Source of the DNA: Balanoglossus misakiensis
Lineage: Eukaryota > Hemichordata
Assembly (NCBI GenBank): GCA_040954595.2
Contig: CM082594.2
Span: 1-64,000 of the forward strand
Length of the DNA stretch: 64,000 nucleotides
Direction of reading: 5' to 3'
Both the position numbers and the translations under genes were made by a program. Positions within the stretch are counted from its first letter, which is position 1. Every line of letters begins with the position of its first letter. The notes under the pieces are model-generated. The model saw only the letters and a list, made by a program, of their open reading frames with translations, searched no databases and was not told the origin of the DNA. Shown in pieces: positions 25,381-39,290 of the stretch.

Positions 25381-28300
25381 AGTATAATGGTCAAAGGGTC
25401 AAGGGTCAAAAGTCAGGGGTCAAAGGTCAACATTAAAAGTTAGATTTGAAGGGTCAAAGGTCATGGGTTAGAGTTCAAAGTTCAAAAAGTTTGAGTTTAG
25501 GGTCAAGGGGCAAGGGTTGAAGGGTCAAAGGTCAAGGGTTGGATTTCATAAGTATGAGATCAAGAATCAAGGAGTCAAGGGGCAATGGTCAAGGGTTAGA
25601 GTTGAAAGGTCAAAGGTTCAAGGTTCAAGTGTCAGAGGTCAAGGTTCAAGGGTCAAGGGACCAAGAGTCAGTCGCCATGTATTAGAGTTTAATGGTCAAG
25701 TGATAGAGTTCAAGGGTCAAAGGTTGTAGTTCAAGAGTCAAAGGTCAAGGGTTAGAGTTCAAAGGTTAAAAAGTTTGAGTTAAGGGGTTAAGGGTTGATG
25801 GGTCAAAGGTCAAGGGTTAAGGATTAGAGTTCAAGAGTTGGAGATCAAGGATCAAGGGGTCAAGGGTCAAGGATGAGAGTTGAAGGCTCAACAGTCTGAC
25901 CAAGTATTAGTGTTCAAGGGTCAAAGGTTATAGTTCAAGGGTCAAGGGTTGAAGGGTCAAAGGTCAAGGGTTAGAGTTCAAGAGTTGGAGATCAGGGATC
26001 TAAGGGTCAAGGGTCAAAGGTCAAGTGTCAAAGGTCACGGTTAAAAATTAGATTTGAAGGGTAAAGGTCAAGGGGTAGAGTTCAAGATTTGGAGATCAAG
26101 GATCAAGGGGTCAAGGGTCAAGGATTAAAGTTAAAGGGTCAAAGGGTCAAGGGTCAAAGGTCAAAGGTCAATGTTAAAAGTTAGATTTGAGTCAAAGGTC
26201 AAGGGTTAACGTTCAAAGTTCAAAAAGTATGAGTTAAGGGTCAAGGGGCGAGGGTTGAAGGGTTAAAGGTCAAGGGTTGGATTTCATGAGTTGGAGATCA
26301 AGGATCAAGGGGTCAAGGGTCAAGGGTCAAGTTTTAGAGTTGAAGGGTCAAAGGATTGACCAAGGATTAGAGTTCAAGGGTCAAGGGTTATAGGTCAGGG
26401 TTCGAGGGTTGAAGGTTCAAAGGTAAAGGGGTAGAGTTCAAGAGTTGGAGATCAAGGATCAAGGGATCAAGGGTCAAGGATTAAAGTTCAAGGGTCAAAG
26501 GTTCAAGGGTCAAAGGTCAAAGGTCAAGGTTAAAAGTTAGATTTGAAGGGTCAAAGGTCAAAGGTTAGTGTTCAAAGTTCAAAATGTTTGAGTTAAGGGT
26601 CAAGGGGCAGGGGTTGAAGAGTCAAAGGTCAAGGGTTTGATTTCATAAGTTGGATATTAAGGATCAAGGGGGTCAAGGGTCAAGGATAAGAGTTGAAGTT
26701 CAACGGTCTGACCACCAATGATTAGAGTTCAAGTGTCATTGGTTATAGGTCAGGGATCAAGGGTTGAAGGTCAAAGGTCAAGGGTTATAGTTCAAGATTT
26801 GGATATCAATGATCAAGGGGTCAAGTATTAAAGTATTAAGGGCCAAAGGGTAAAGGGTCAAGGGTCAAAAGTCAAGGGTCAAAGGTCAAGATTAAAAGTT
26901 AGATTTGAAGGGTCAAAGGTCATGGGTTAGAGTTCAAAGTTCAAAAAGTTTGAGTTTAGGGTCAAGGGGCAAGGGTTGAAGGGTCAAAGGTCAAGGGTTG
27001 GATTTCATAAGTTGGAGATCAAGAATCAAGGAGTCAAGGGGCAAGGGTCAAGGGTTAGAGTTGAAAGGTCAAAAGTTCAAGGTTCAAGTGTCAGAGGTCA
27101 AGGTTCAAGGGTCAAGGGACCAAGAGTCAGTCGCCATGTATTAGAGTTTAATGGTCAAGTGATAGAGTTCAAGGGTCAAAGGTTGTAGTTCAAGAGTCAA
27201 AGGTCAAGGGTTAGAGTTCAAAGGTTAAAAAGTTTGAGTTAAGGGGTCAAGGGTTGATGGGTCAAAGGTCAATGGTTAAGGATTAGAGTTCAAGAGTTGG
27301 AGATCAAGGATCAAGGGGTCAAGGGTCAAGGATTCGAGTTCAAGAGTTGGAGATCAGGGATCTAAGGGTCAAGGGTCAAAGGTCAAGGGTCAAAGGTCAC
27401 GGTTAAAAGTTAGATTTGAAGGGTCAAAGGTCAAGGGGTAGAGTTCAAGATTTGGAGATCAAGGATCAAGGGGTCAAGGGTCAAGGATTAAAGTTCAAGG
27501 GTCAAAGGGTCAAGGGGCAAGGGTCAAAGGTCAATGTTAAAAGTTAGATTTGAGTCAAAGGTCAAGGGTTGGATTTCATGAGTTGGAGATCAAGGATCAA
27601 GGGGTCAAGGGTCAAGGGTCAAGGGTCAAGTATTAGAGTTGAAGGGTCAAAGGATTGACCAAGGATTAGAGTTCAAGGGTCAAGGGTTATAGGTCAGGGT
27701 TCGAGGGTTGAAGGTTCAAAGGTAAAGGGGTAGAGTTCAAGAGTTGGAGATCAAGGATCAAAGGGTCAAGGGTCAAAGATTAAAGTTCAAGGGTCAAAGG
27801 TTCAAGGGTCAAAGGTCAAAGGTCAAGGTTAAAAGTTAGATTTGAAGGGTCAAAGGTCAAAGGTTAGGGTTCAAAGTTCAAAATGTTTGAGTTAAGGGTC
27901 AGGGGTCAAGGGTTGAAGGTCAAAGGTCAAGGGTTATAGTTCAAGAGTTGGATATCAATGATCATGGGGTCAAGGGTCAAGTATTAAAATATAAGGGTCA
28001 AAGGGTCAAGGGTCAAGGGTCAAAAGTCAAGGGACTAAGGTCAAGATTAAATGTTAGATTTAAAGGTTCAAAGGTAATGGGTGAGAGTTCAAGATTTGGA
28101 GATCAGGGATCAAGGGGTCAAGGGTCAAAGATTAAAGTTCAAGGGTCAATGGGTCAAGGGTCAAGGGTCAATGGTCAAGGATCAAAGGCCAATGTTATAA
28201 GTTAGATTTGAAGGGTCAAAGGTCAAGGGTTAGAGTTCAAGAGTTGGAGATCAAGGATCAAGGGGTTAAGGGTCAAGGATTAAAGTTCGAGGGTCAAAGG

Positions 28301-29655
28301 TTCAAAGGTCAAAGGTCAATTTTAAACGTTAGATTTGAAGGGTCAAAGGTCAATAGTTAGGGTTCAAAGTTCAAAAAGAAGGAGTTAAGGGTCAAGGAGC
28401 GAGGGTTGATGGGTCAAATGTCAAGGGTTGGATTTCATGAGTTGGAGATCAAGGATCAAGGGGTCAAGGGTCAAGGGTCAAGTATTAGAGTTGGAGGGTC
28501 AAAGGATTGACCAAGGATTAGAGTTCAAGGGTCAAGGGTTATAGGTCAGGGTTTGGAGGGTTGAAGGTTCAAAGGTAAAGGGGTAGAGTTCAAGAGTTGG
28601 AGATCAAGTATCAAGGGGTCAAGGGTCAAGGATTAAAGTTCAAGGGTCAAAGGTTCAAGGGTTAAAGGTCAAAGGTCAAGGTTAAAAGTTAGATTTGAAG
28701 GGTCAAAGGTCAAGGGTTAGGGTTCAAAGTTCAAAATGTTTGAGTTAAGGGTCAAGGGGCTGGGGTTGAAGGGTCAAAAGTCAAGGGTTTGATTTCATGA
28801 GTTGGAGATTAAGGATCAAGGGGTCCAGGGTCAAGGATAAGACTTGAAGTTCAACGGTCTGACCAATGATTAGAGTTCAAGGGTCATTGGTTATAGGTCA
28901 GGGGTCAAGGGTTGAAGGTCAAAGGTCAAGGGTTATAGTTCAAGAGTTGGATATCAATGATCAAGGGGTCAAGTATTAAAGTATTTAGGGCCAAAGGGTC
29001 AAGGGTCAAGGGTCAAAAGTCAAGGGTCAAAGGTCAAGATTAAAAGTTAGATTTGAAGGGTCAAAGGTCATGGGTTAGAGTTCAAAGTTCAAAAAGTGTG
29101 AGTTTAGGGTCAAGGGGCAAGGGTTGAAGGGTCAAAGGTCAAGGGTTGGATTTCATAAGTTGGAGATCAAGAATCAAGGAGTCAAGGGGCAAGGGTCAAG
29201 GGTTAGAGTTCAAAGGTCAAAGGTTCAAGATTCAAGGGTCAGAGGTCAAGGTTCAAGGGTCAAGAGACCAAGAGTCAGTTGCCATGTATTAGAGTTTAAT
29301 TGTCAAGTGATAGAGTTCAAGGGTCAAAGGTTGTAGTTCAAGAGTCAAAGGTCAAGGTTTAGAGTTCAAAGGTTAAAAAGTTTGAGTTAAGGGGTCCAAA
29401 GTTGATGTGTCAAAGGTCAAGGGTTAAGGATTAGAGTTCAAGAGTTTGAGATCAAGGATCAAGGGTTCAAGGGTCAAGGATTAGAGTTGAAGGCTCAACA
29501 GTCTGACCAAGTATTAGAGTTCAAGGGTCAAAGGTTATAGTTCAAGGGTCAAGGGTTGAAGGGTCAAAGGTCAAGGGTTAGAGTTCAAGAGTTGGAGATC
29601 AGGGATCTAAGGGTCAAGGGTCAAGGATTAGAGTTGATGTGTCAAAGGGTCTTTA
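25381..29655 (+). repeat. Subtelomeric minisatellite, GGGTCAA/AGGTCAA type
   Basis: Degenerate short units of the form GGGTCAAGGGTCAAAGGTCA alternate with GGGTTAGAGTTCAAGAGTTGGAG phrases. Long-range repetition is visible: the block at about 25449 recurs at about 26910 (1459 bp on) and about 29057 (a further ~2148 bp). The composition contains many AGGTCA/GGGTCA half-sites in DR1 spacing. Open frames such as 25517-25729 and 26976-27188 are translations of the repeat and not genes. Confidence 0.93.
26158..26170 (+). promoter_or_regulatory. Perfect DR1 within subtelomeric minisatellite (example)
   Basis: AGGTCA at 26158-26163, spacer A, AGGTCA at 26165-26170. Equivalent AGGTCAAAGGTCA strings occur near 26510, 27805, 28305 and 28668, and GGGTCAAAGGTCA is common throughout. 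It matches the DR1 consensus for RXR, HNF4 and COUP-TF family receptors. Binding is not established by sequence. Confidence 0.5.
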
Positions 29656-30450
29656 CCCCAATGTATTCCCACTAGCCCCCCTCCCATCTCCACCCTGGCC
29701 TCCTTCACCAAAACCGCACCAGACCCATAATGCCTCTATCTCTTACACCACACCTTACACCCACCCCAACTTGTAACACTTGACTTAAAGATTGGCATCC
29801 AAATCCAAACTCTACCACTGCTACTCCAACAATACAACATCAGGACTCTATTACAAACCAAAACCTACCATTTATAGCAAATACACGACCAAAGATTTGA
29901 TCCCATATATCATCCTTCCACACTCATCGCGAATCCTTACTGGAACCCCACCATAACCGACCCAATCCACTCCTTACCTCAAACCTCACCCCGAAGTCAA
30001 TCCCAGAATTGTACTCTTAAAAAATATTACTCAAACACCAATCACCGATCAAACTCCAAATATCAACTAAGGCTCACTACCTTGTCAGCTATCACCACAA
30101 CCAGCCAACTTTAACCCAACATATTCCCATGCCGCCCTATCACCACCCCGACCTCCATCCCCAAAACCGCACAAAACCCACCACACATTTAAATCCTGGA
30201 AGTCACCCAACCTATCATAACTCTAACGGGATGTTTGGGTTTGGGATAAACCAAATCAAAATTGACCCTAACCCTATCATAACCAAATACTCGAAGACCA
30301 CCCAAAAAACTCTTAACGTAAAGATTGGCATAAATCCAAACGCATACCCAACTAAACAACACCAAAACGCTATTACGAACCAAACCCTACAATTTTTATA
30401 CATGACCAAAGATCCTACCCATGGAAGAACTCACTTCTGTCAATAATACA
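29656..30450 (-). repeat. C-rich subtelomeric module, single inverted copy
   Basis: C-rich sequence (CCACCCTGGCCTCCTTCACC near 29690) that is the reverse complement of the G-rich tandem module at 39290-43900 (for example 40730-40757). It joins the minisatellite to the AT-rich satellite. The 105-residue frame at 30129-30446 has no recognisable domain and lies wholly inside this repeat. Confidence 0.85.
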
Positions 30451-31220
30451 AACTCCTACTAATTCTCTGCCAGCTATTTCATAAAATGTATTTATTTAGG
30501 CTTCAAAACAATGGAAATTAATATGAATCATCTTTTTGAAAATTGCGGGTATTAATATATCATTTTGAATTCAAAAACAACCTACTTTTAGGCTTAAAAC
30601 ATTGAAATCAATTTTTTTTCGAAAATACTATAAAACACCCTCATTTGGATAAAAAAAAAAACTATTTAATACGATATAAAATGATGTTATATGCACATTG
30701 TATATTTTGAAAAAAATATGATTAAATAAACAATCGATACATAAATACACGCATATTTAAAGCTCTAATACAGTAATATATAATTCTTAAACGTTTCTTT
30801 TTATATATGATAAAAAACTAATTATTTGGGAATGAAAACTGTTTAAAACGATACTAAAACAATGCTTGTTCCATATTTCAGGTTTTAAATAAAAATGATC
30901 CGTAAAGCATTTTAAAGTTAAATACAAATTTATTTAGGCATAAAAAGCACCCTGAGATCATTATTTAACCCGTCTTTGAAATTAGATATGAAATGCATTA
31001 TTTTTCACTTAAAGGGGTTAATTTTGTACAAAATCGTTTTAATTCTTATTGTTAACTTCAAATTAAAATGTACAAGCGATTTCAACATGAATGCAACATG
31101 ATAAAAGGCTTCAGAACACTTTAAAATCATTCTAAATCATTTCTTTGAATATGCTACAAAATAACCATTAATTTGTGCACAAAAACTTCAAATACAATAC
31201 TAAAACGATATTAAAAAGCT
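30451..31220 (-). repeat. AT-rich satellite, inverted arm
   Basis: Reverse-orientation portion of the AT-rich satellite. Bases 30380-30550 are the reverse complement of about 39200-39385 with few mismatches (shared phrase CTCACTTCTGTCAATAATAC). Bases 30880-31200 are the reverse complement of the unit seen at 31950-32190. The orientation changes near 31216-31224, in AAAAAGCTTTAAATCG. Confidence 0.82.
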
Positions 31221-34200
31221 TTAAATCGAGAGAAAATTTTTAAAAGGAATCTTGAATGTTTAAAAGCCTAAATAAGGGTGTGTTTGAGTTAGAAATCACT
31301 ATCTATTAATTTTTATTTAAAACGTGTGATATGTAAAAAATATCGTTTTGAACAGTTTTTGGGCCATAATAAAGGATGGTTTTGTATTGTGTTCAAAGAA
31401 AGGTTTTAGAATGATTAAACACTTTTTCAAAGCCTTAAATAGGGGTGTAATTATATAGAAATTGCTTTCTAAATCATTACCATTAAAAATACGCTTTGTG
31501 AATATGACATTGATTTTATAAGGTATTAAACATTTTTTGTGAAAAATTAAAGCGTGTAATAGAAAAACATTTCAAAAAGGTTTTTAATAATGATACTACA
31601 TTGTTTTTTAGCCCAAATAAGTGGTTTTTGATTTAAAATGCTTATTGAATCGTTTTTATTTAATACATGCGATATGAAACTAACAACGTTTTTAGTATCG
31701 TATTCAGCAGTTTTCTTGCCAAATAATGTCTTTTTGGAATACATTCAAAAGAGACTTAAGAATGATAAGGAAAACATTTATATTGGAAATTCTTATTAAA
31801 TCATTTTCATATTAAAAACTTAATTTTGGTTTATTTGATTTTTATTCAGTACATATACGAATCAAAACATCTATTTTATATCAGTTTTTGGAGTTAATTA
31901 TATTTTCAGATGAAAATAATTCGCAAGCCTAAAAATATTGGGTGTTTAATCATGTTGCATTCATGTTGAAATATCTTGTTAAAACATTTTCATTTGAAGT
32001 AAACAATGTGAATAAAAACGATTTTATACCGAATTAAACCCTTTAAGTGAAAAATAATGCGTTTCATATCAAATTTCAAAGACGGGTTAAATAATGATCT
32101 CAGGGTGCTTTTTATGCCTAAATAAGTTTGTTATTAACTTTAAAATGCTTTACGGATCATTTTTTTTTAAAACCTGAAATATGGAACAAGCATTGCTTTA
32201 GTATCGTTTTTTAAACAGTTTTCATTGCCAAATAATTAGTTTTTTATCATTTATACAAAGAAAGGTTTAAGAATTATATATTACTGTATTAGAGCTTTAA
32301 ATATGCGTGTATTTATCTATCGATTGTTTATTTAATCATATTTTTTTCAAAATATACAATGTGCATATAACATCATTTTATAGCGTATTAAATAGTTTTT
32401 TTTATCAAATGTTCTAACATTGTTTACATGCCTAAATTAGTGTTTTGAAATGTATCTTGTTTTTTTAGATATAAAAAAGCAATATGGAACAAACATCGTT
32501 TTTTATGTCCTATTGAAAAGTTATATAAAGTGTTTAAAAGCCTTAAATCTAGAGAAAAATTTTAAAATTTAGAATGTTTATAATACTAAATAAGGGTGTG
32601 TTTGAGTTAAATGTGCGATAAGAAGTTTTCTGGCCCGAATAAAGGATGGTTTTATTTTATGTTCAAAGAAAGGTTTTAGAATGATTTAACAGTTTTCCAA
32701 AGGCTTAAATAGGGGTGTAAATATAAAAAAATTGCTTGTTAAATCATTTCAGTCAAACATACGCTTTGTGAATATGACATTGATTCTATAAGGTATCAAA
32801 CATTTTTTGTGAAAAATTAAAGCGTGTTATAGAAAAAAATTTCAAAAAGGTTTTTAAAAATGATCCCACATTGTTTTTTAGCCTGAATAAGTGGTTTTTG
32901 ATTTAAACTGCTTATTGAATCGTTTTTATTTAATACATGCGATATGAAACTAAACAACGTTTTTAGTATCGTATTGAGCAGTTTTCTTGCCAAATAATGT
33001 CTTTTTGGAATACATTCAAAAGAGACTTTAGAATGATAAGGAAAACATTTATATTGGAAATGCTTATTAAATCATTTTCATATTAAAAACTTAATTTTGG
33101 TTTATTTGATTTTTATTCAGTACATATACGAATCAAAACATCTATTTTATATCAGTTTTTGGAGTTAATTATATTTTCAGATGAAAATAATTCGCAAGCC
33201 TAAAAGTATTGGTGTTTAATCATGTTGCATTCATGTTGAAATCGCTTGTTAAAACATTTTCATTTGAAGTAAACAATGTGAATAAAAACGATTTTATACC
33301 GAATTAAACCCTTTAAGTGAAAAATAATGCGTTTCATATCAAATTTCAAAGACGGGTTAAATAATGATCTCAGGGTGCTTTTTATGCCTAAATAAGTTTG
33401 TTATTAACTTTAAAATGCTTTAAGGATCATTTTTTTTTAAAACCTGAAATATGGAACAAGCATTGCTTTAGTATCGTTTTTTAAACAGTTTTCATTGCCA
33501 AATAATTAGTTTTTTATCATTTATACAAAGAAAGGTTTAAGAATTATATATTACTGTATTAGAGCTTTAAATATGCGTGTATTTATCTATCGATTGTTTA
33601 TTTAATCATATTTTTTTCAAAATATACAATGTGCATATAACATCATTTTATAGCGTATTAAATAGTTTTTTTTATAAAATATTCTAACATTGTTTACATG
33701 CCTAAATTAGTGTTTTTAAATGTATCTTGTCTTTTTAGATATAAAAAAGCAATATGGAACAAACATCGTTTTTTATGTCCTATTGAAAAGTTATATAAAG
33801 TGTTTAAAAGCCTTAAATCTAGAGAAAAATTTTAAAAGGAATTTAGAATGTTTATAATACTAAATAAGGGTGTGTTTGAGTTAAATGTGCGATAAGAAGT
33901 TTTCTGGCCCGAATAAAGGATGGTTTTATGTTATGTTCAAAGAAAGGTTTTAGAATGATTTAACAGTTTTCCAAAGGCTTAAATAGGGGTGTAAATATAA
34001 AAAAATTGCTTGTTAAATCATTTCAGTTAAACATACGCTTTGTGAATATGATATTGATTCTATAAGGTATCAAACATTTTTTGTGAAAAATTAAAGCGTG
34101 TTATAGAAAAAAATTTCAAAAAGGTTTTTAAAAATGATCCCACATTGTTTTTTTAGCCTGAATAAGTGGTTTTGAATTTAAAATGCTTATTGAATCGTTT

Positions 34201-37200
34201 TTATTTAATACATGCGATAAGAAACTAATAACGTTTTTAGTATCGTTTTGAGCAGTTTTCTTGCCAAATAATGTTTTTTTGTAATACATTCAAAAGAGAC
34301 TTTAGAATGATAAGCAAAACATTTATATTGCTTATTAAATCATTTTCATATTAAAAACTTAATTTTGGCTTATTTGATTTTTATTCAATACATATACGAA
34401 TCAAAACATCTATTTTATATCAGTTTTTGGAGTTTATTATATTTTCAGATGAAAATAATTCGCAAACCTAAAAATATTGGGTGTTTTTGAATTTGAAATC
34501 AGTATCTAATAATTTCTATTTAAAAGTGCGTTATGGACCAAATATCGTTTTAGTATTGCATTTAAAGTTTTTGTGCACAAATTAATGGTTATTTAGTAGC
34601 ATATTCAAAGAAATGATTTAGAATGAAAGTGTTCTGAAGCCTTTAATCATGTTGCATTCATGTTGAAATCGCTTGTTAAAACATTTTTCATTTGAAGAAA
34701 ACAATGTGAATAAAAACGATTTTATTCCTAATTAAACCCTTTAAGTGAAAAATAATGCGTTTCATATCAAATTTCAAAGACGGGTTAAATAAAGATCTCA
34801 GGGTGCTTTTTATGCCTGAATAGTTTGTATTTAAATTTAAAATGCTTTACGGATCATTTTTATTTAAAACCTGATATGGAACAAGTATTGTTTTAGTGTC
34901 GTTTTAAACAGTTTTCATTCCCAAATAATTAGTTTTTTATCATCTATACAAAGAAAGGTTTAAGAATTACATATTACTGTATTAGAGCTTTAAATATGCG
35001 TGCATTGATGTATCTATTGTTTATTTAATCATATTTTTTTCAAAATATACAATGTGCATATAACATCATTTTATACCGAATTAAATAGTTTTTTTTATCA
35101 TATGTTCTAACAGTGTTTACATGCCTAAATTAGTGTTTTGAAATGTTTCTTGTCTTTTTAAATATAAAAAAGCAATGTGGAACATACATCGTTTTTTATG
35201 TCGTATTGAAAAGTTTTCGTGCCAAAATATTGTGTTTAAGTAATACTTTCAGTGAAAGTTTTTGAATGATTATAATGTGTTTAAAAGCCTTAAATCGAGA
35301 GAAAATTTTTAAAAGGAATTTAGAATGTTTATAATCCTAAATAAGATTTTGTTTGAGTTAAATGTGCGATATGAAGTTTTTGGGCCCGAATAAAGGATGG
35401 TTTTATGTTATGTTCAAAGAAAGGTTTTAGAATGATTTAACAGTTTTCCAAAGGCTTAAATAGGGATGTAAATATATAGAAATTGCTTGTTAAATCATTT
35501 CCGTTAAACATACGGTTTGTGAATATGACATTGATTTTATAAGGTATTAAACATTTTTTTGAAAAATTAAAGCGTGTTATAGAAAAAAATTTCAAAAAGG
35601 TTTTTAATAATGACCCCACATTGTTTTTTAGCCTAAATAAGTGGTTTTGAATTTAAAATGCTTATTGAATCGTTTTTATTTAATACATGCGATATGAAAC
35701 TAACAGCGTTTTTAGTATCGTATTGAGCAGTTTTCTTGTCAAATAATGTTTTTTTGTAATACATTGAAAAGAGACTTTAGAATGATAAGCAAAACATTTG
35801 ATCTTTATTCAATACATATACAAATCAAAACATCTATTTTATATCAGTTTTTGGAGTTTATTATATTTTCAGATGAAAATAATTCGCAAGCCTAGAAATA
35901 TTGGTTGTTTTTGAATTTGAAATCAGTATCTAATAATTTCTATTGAAAAGTGCGTTATGTACCGAATATCGTTTTAGTATTGTATTTAAAGTTTTTGTGC
36001 ACAAATTAATGGTTGTTTTGTAGCATATTCAAAGAAATGATTTAGAATGATTTTAAAGTGTTCTGAAGCCTTTAATCATGTTGCATTCATGTTAAAATCG
36101 CTTGTTAAAACATTTTCATTTGAAGTAATCAATGTGAATAAAAACGATTTTATACCGAATTAAACCCTTTAAGTGAAAAATAATGCGTTTTATATCAAAT
36201 TTCAAAAACGGGTTAAATAATGATCTGAGCGTGCTTATGCCTAAATAAGTTTGTATTTAACTTTAAAATGCTTTACGGATCATTTTTATTTATATTTCCT
36301 GAAATATGGAACAAGCATTGTTTTAGTATCGTTTTAAACAGTTTTCATTCCCAAATAATTAGTTTTTTATCATTTATACAAAGAAAGGTTTAAGAATTAT
36401 ATATTACTGTATTAGAGCTTTAAATATGCGTGTACTTATGTATCGATTGTTTATTTAATCATATTTTTTTCAAAATATACAATGTGCATATAATATCATT
36501 TTATAGTGTATTAAATAGTTTTTTTATCAAATGTTCTAACAGTGTTTAAATGCCTAAATTAGTGTTTTGAAATGTTTCTTGTCTTTTTAGATATAAAAAA
36601 GCAATATGGAACAAACATCGTTTTTTATGTCGTATTGAAAAGTTATATAAAGTGTTTAAAAGCCTTTAATCGAGAGAAAAATTTTAAAAGGAATTTAGAA
36701 TGTTCATAATCCTAAATAAGGCCGTGTTTGAGTTAAATGTGCGATATGAAGTTTTTGGGCCCAAATAAAGGATGGTTTTATGTTATGTTCAAAGAAAGGT
36801 TTTAGAACGATTTAACAGTTTTCCAAAGGCTTAAAAAGGGGTGTAAATATATAGAAATTGCTTGTTAAATCATTTCCGTTAAACATACGCTTTGTGAATA
36901 TGACATTGATTCTATAAGGTATTAAACATTTTTTGTGAAAAATTAAAGCGTGTTATAGAAAAAAATTTCAAAAAGGTTTTTAAAAAATGATCCCACATTG
37001 TTTTTTAGCATAAATAAGTGGTTTTGAATTTAAAATGCTTATTGAATCGTTTTTATTTAATACATGCGATATGAAACTAATAACGTTTTTAATATCGTTT
37101 TGAGCAGTTTTCTTGCCAAATAATGTTTTTTTTTGTAATACATTCAAAAGAGACTTTAGAATGATAAGCAAAACATTTATATTGCTTATTAAATCATTTT

Positions 37201-39290
37201 CATATTAAAAACTTAATTTTGGCTTATTTGATTTTATTCAATACATATACGAATCAAAACATCTATTTTATATCAGTTTTTGGAGTTAATTATATTTTCA
37301 GATAAAAATAATTCGCAAGCCTAAAATATTGGGTGTTTTTGAGTTTGAAATCACTATCTAATAATTTTTATTTAAAAGTGCGTTATGGACCATATATCGT
37401 TTTAGTATTGTAATTAAAGTTTTTGTGCACAAATTAATGGTTATATTCAAAGAAATTATTTAGAATGATTTTCAAGTGTTTTGAAGCCTTTAATCATGTT
37501 GCATTCATGTTGAAATCGCTTGTTAAAACATTTTCATTTGAAGTAAACAATGTGAATAAAAACGATTTCATAACGTAATTAAACCCTTTAAGTGAAAAAT
37601 AATGCGTTTTATATCAAATTTCAAAGACGGGTAAAATAATGATACCAGGGTGCTTTTTATGCCCAAATAAGTTTGTATTTAACTTTAAAATGCTTTACGG
37701 ATCATTTTTATTTAAAACCTGAAATATGGAACAAGCATTGTTTTAGTATCGTTTTAAATAGTTTTCATTCCCAAATAATTAGTTTTTTATCATATATACA
37801 AAGAAAGGTTTAAGAATTATATATTACTGTATTAGAGCTTTAAATATGCGTGTTTTATGTATCGATTGTTTATTTAATCATATTTTTTTAAAATATACAA
37901 TGTGCATATAACATCATTTTATACCGTATTAAATAGTTCTTTTTTACCAAATGTTCTAACAGTGTTTACATGCCTAAATTAGTGTTTTGAAATGTTTCTT
38001 GTCTTTTTAAATGTAAAAAAGCAATATGGAACATACATCGTTTTTTATGTCGTATTGAGAAGTTTTCGTGCCAAAATATTGTGTTTAAGTAATACTTTCA
38101 ATGAAAGTTTTTGAATGATTATAAAGTGTTTAAAAGCCTTAAATCGAGAGAAAAAATTTAAAAGTAATTTAGAATGTTTATAATCCTAAATAAGATTGTG
38201 TTTGAGTTAAATGTGCACGATGAAGTTTTTGGGCCCGAATAAAGAATGGTTTTGTGTTATGTTCAAAGAAAAGTTAGAATGATTTAACAGTTTTCCAAAG
38301 GCTTTAATAGGGGTGTAAATATATAGAAATTGCCTGTTAAATCATTTCCGTTAAACATACGCCTTTTGAATATGACATTGATTTTATAAGGTATTAAACA
38401 TTTTTGTGAGAAAATAAAGCTTCAAGGGTTTAATAATGATCCCACATTGTTTTTTTTGGCCTAAATAAGTGGTTTTCAATTTAAAATGCTTATTGAATCG
38501 TTTTTATTTAAAACATGCAATATGAAACAAATAACATTTTACAGCGTCGTATTGTGCAGTTTTCTTGCCAAATAATGTTTTTTTGTAATACTTTTAAAAA
38601 AGACTTTAGAATGATAGAAAACCGGTTCAATGCCTCGAAAAACATTTATATTGGAATTGCTTGCTAAATCATTTTTGTGAATTCTTGCATAATAATTGTT
38701 TATAATTCCAAATATTAAAAACTTAGCTTATTAAATTAGATTATTATAGACGAAAATCATTTCAAAGCCTAAAAATATGGGCTGTTTTTGAGTTTGAAAT
38801 CATTATCTAATAATTTTTATCAAAAACGTACGTTATGGACCAAATATCGTTTTGGTATTGTATTTAAAGATTTCGTATGATTTTAAAGTGTTCTGAAGCA
38901 TTTAATCATTGTGTATTAATGTTGAAATCGCTTTTTAAATCATTTTCATTTGAAATAAACAATGTGTGACAAAGTCTCTCTTGGAAGAGTTATTACTCTC
39001 ATATCACACAAGCGAGATGGGTGTCGGTAAATGTTGATTCTCTATATATCCACAAGGGGTGTTTATATTTTCGAAAACAAAGTTAATGTTTTAAGCCTTT
39101 TTTTAATTGGAAATGATAAATGAGTCATTTTTAATTTATACTTGGAATATAGAATAATCATCATATTTGCACCCAAATAATGAGTTTTAAATAATATTTT
39201 CAAAAAGATGATTCAAATTGATTTCCATTGTTTTGAATCCTTAATAAATAAATTTTATTAATTAGCTGTCAGAGAATTTGTAGGAGTTTG
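31221..39290 (+). repeat. AT-rich satellite, ~1.27-1.43-kb tandem units
   Basis: About six tandem units. The marker AGTGAAAAATAATGCG occurs at 32045, 33316, 34744, 36172 and 37591, giving periods of 1271, 1428, 1428 and 1419 bp. Subunits share phrases such as TTTAGTATCGTTTT and GCCAAATAATG, so the unit is built from shorter diverged repeats. The last unit (38400-39290) is the most diverged and holds a non-satellite patch at 38965-39060. No coding sequence is supported. Confidence 0.9.

Noticed and set aside
30129-30446. 105-residue frame in the C-rich module
   Set aside because: It overlaps two frames on the other strand, lies inside repeat DNA and lacks any motif.
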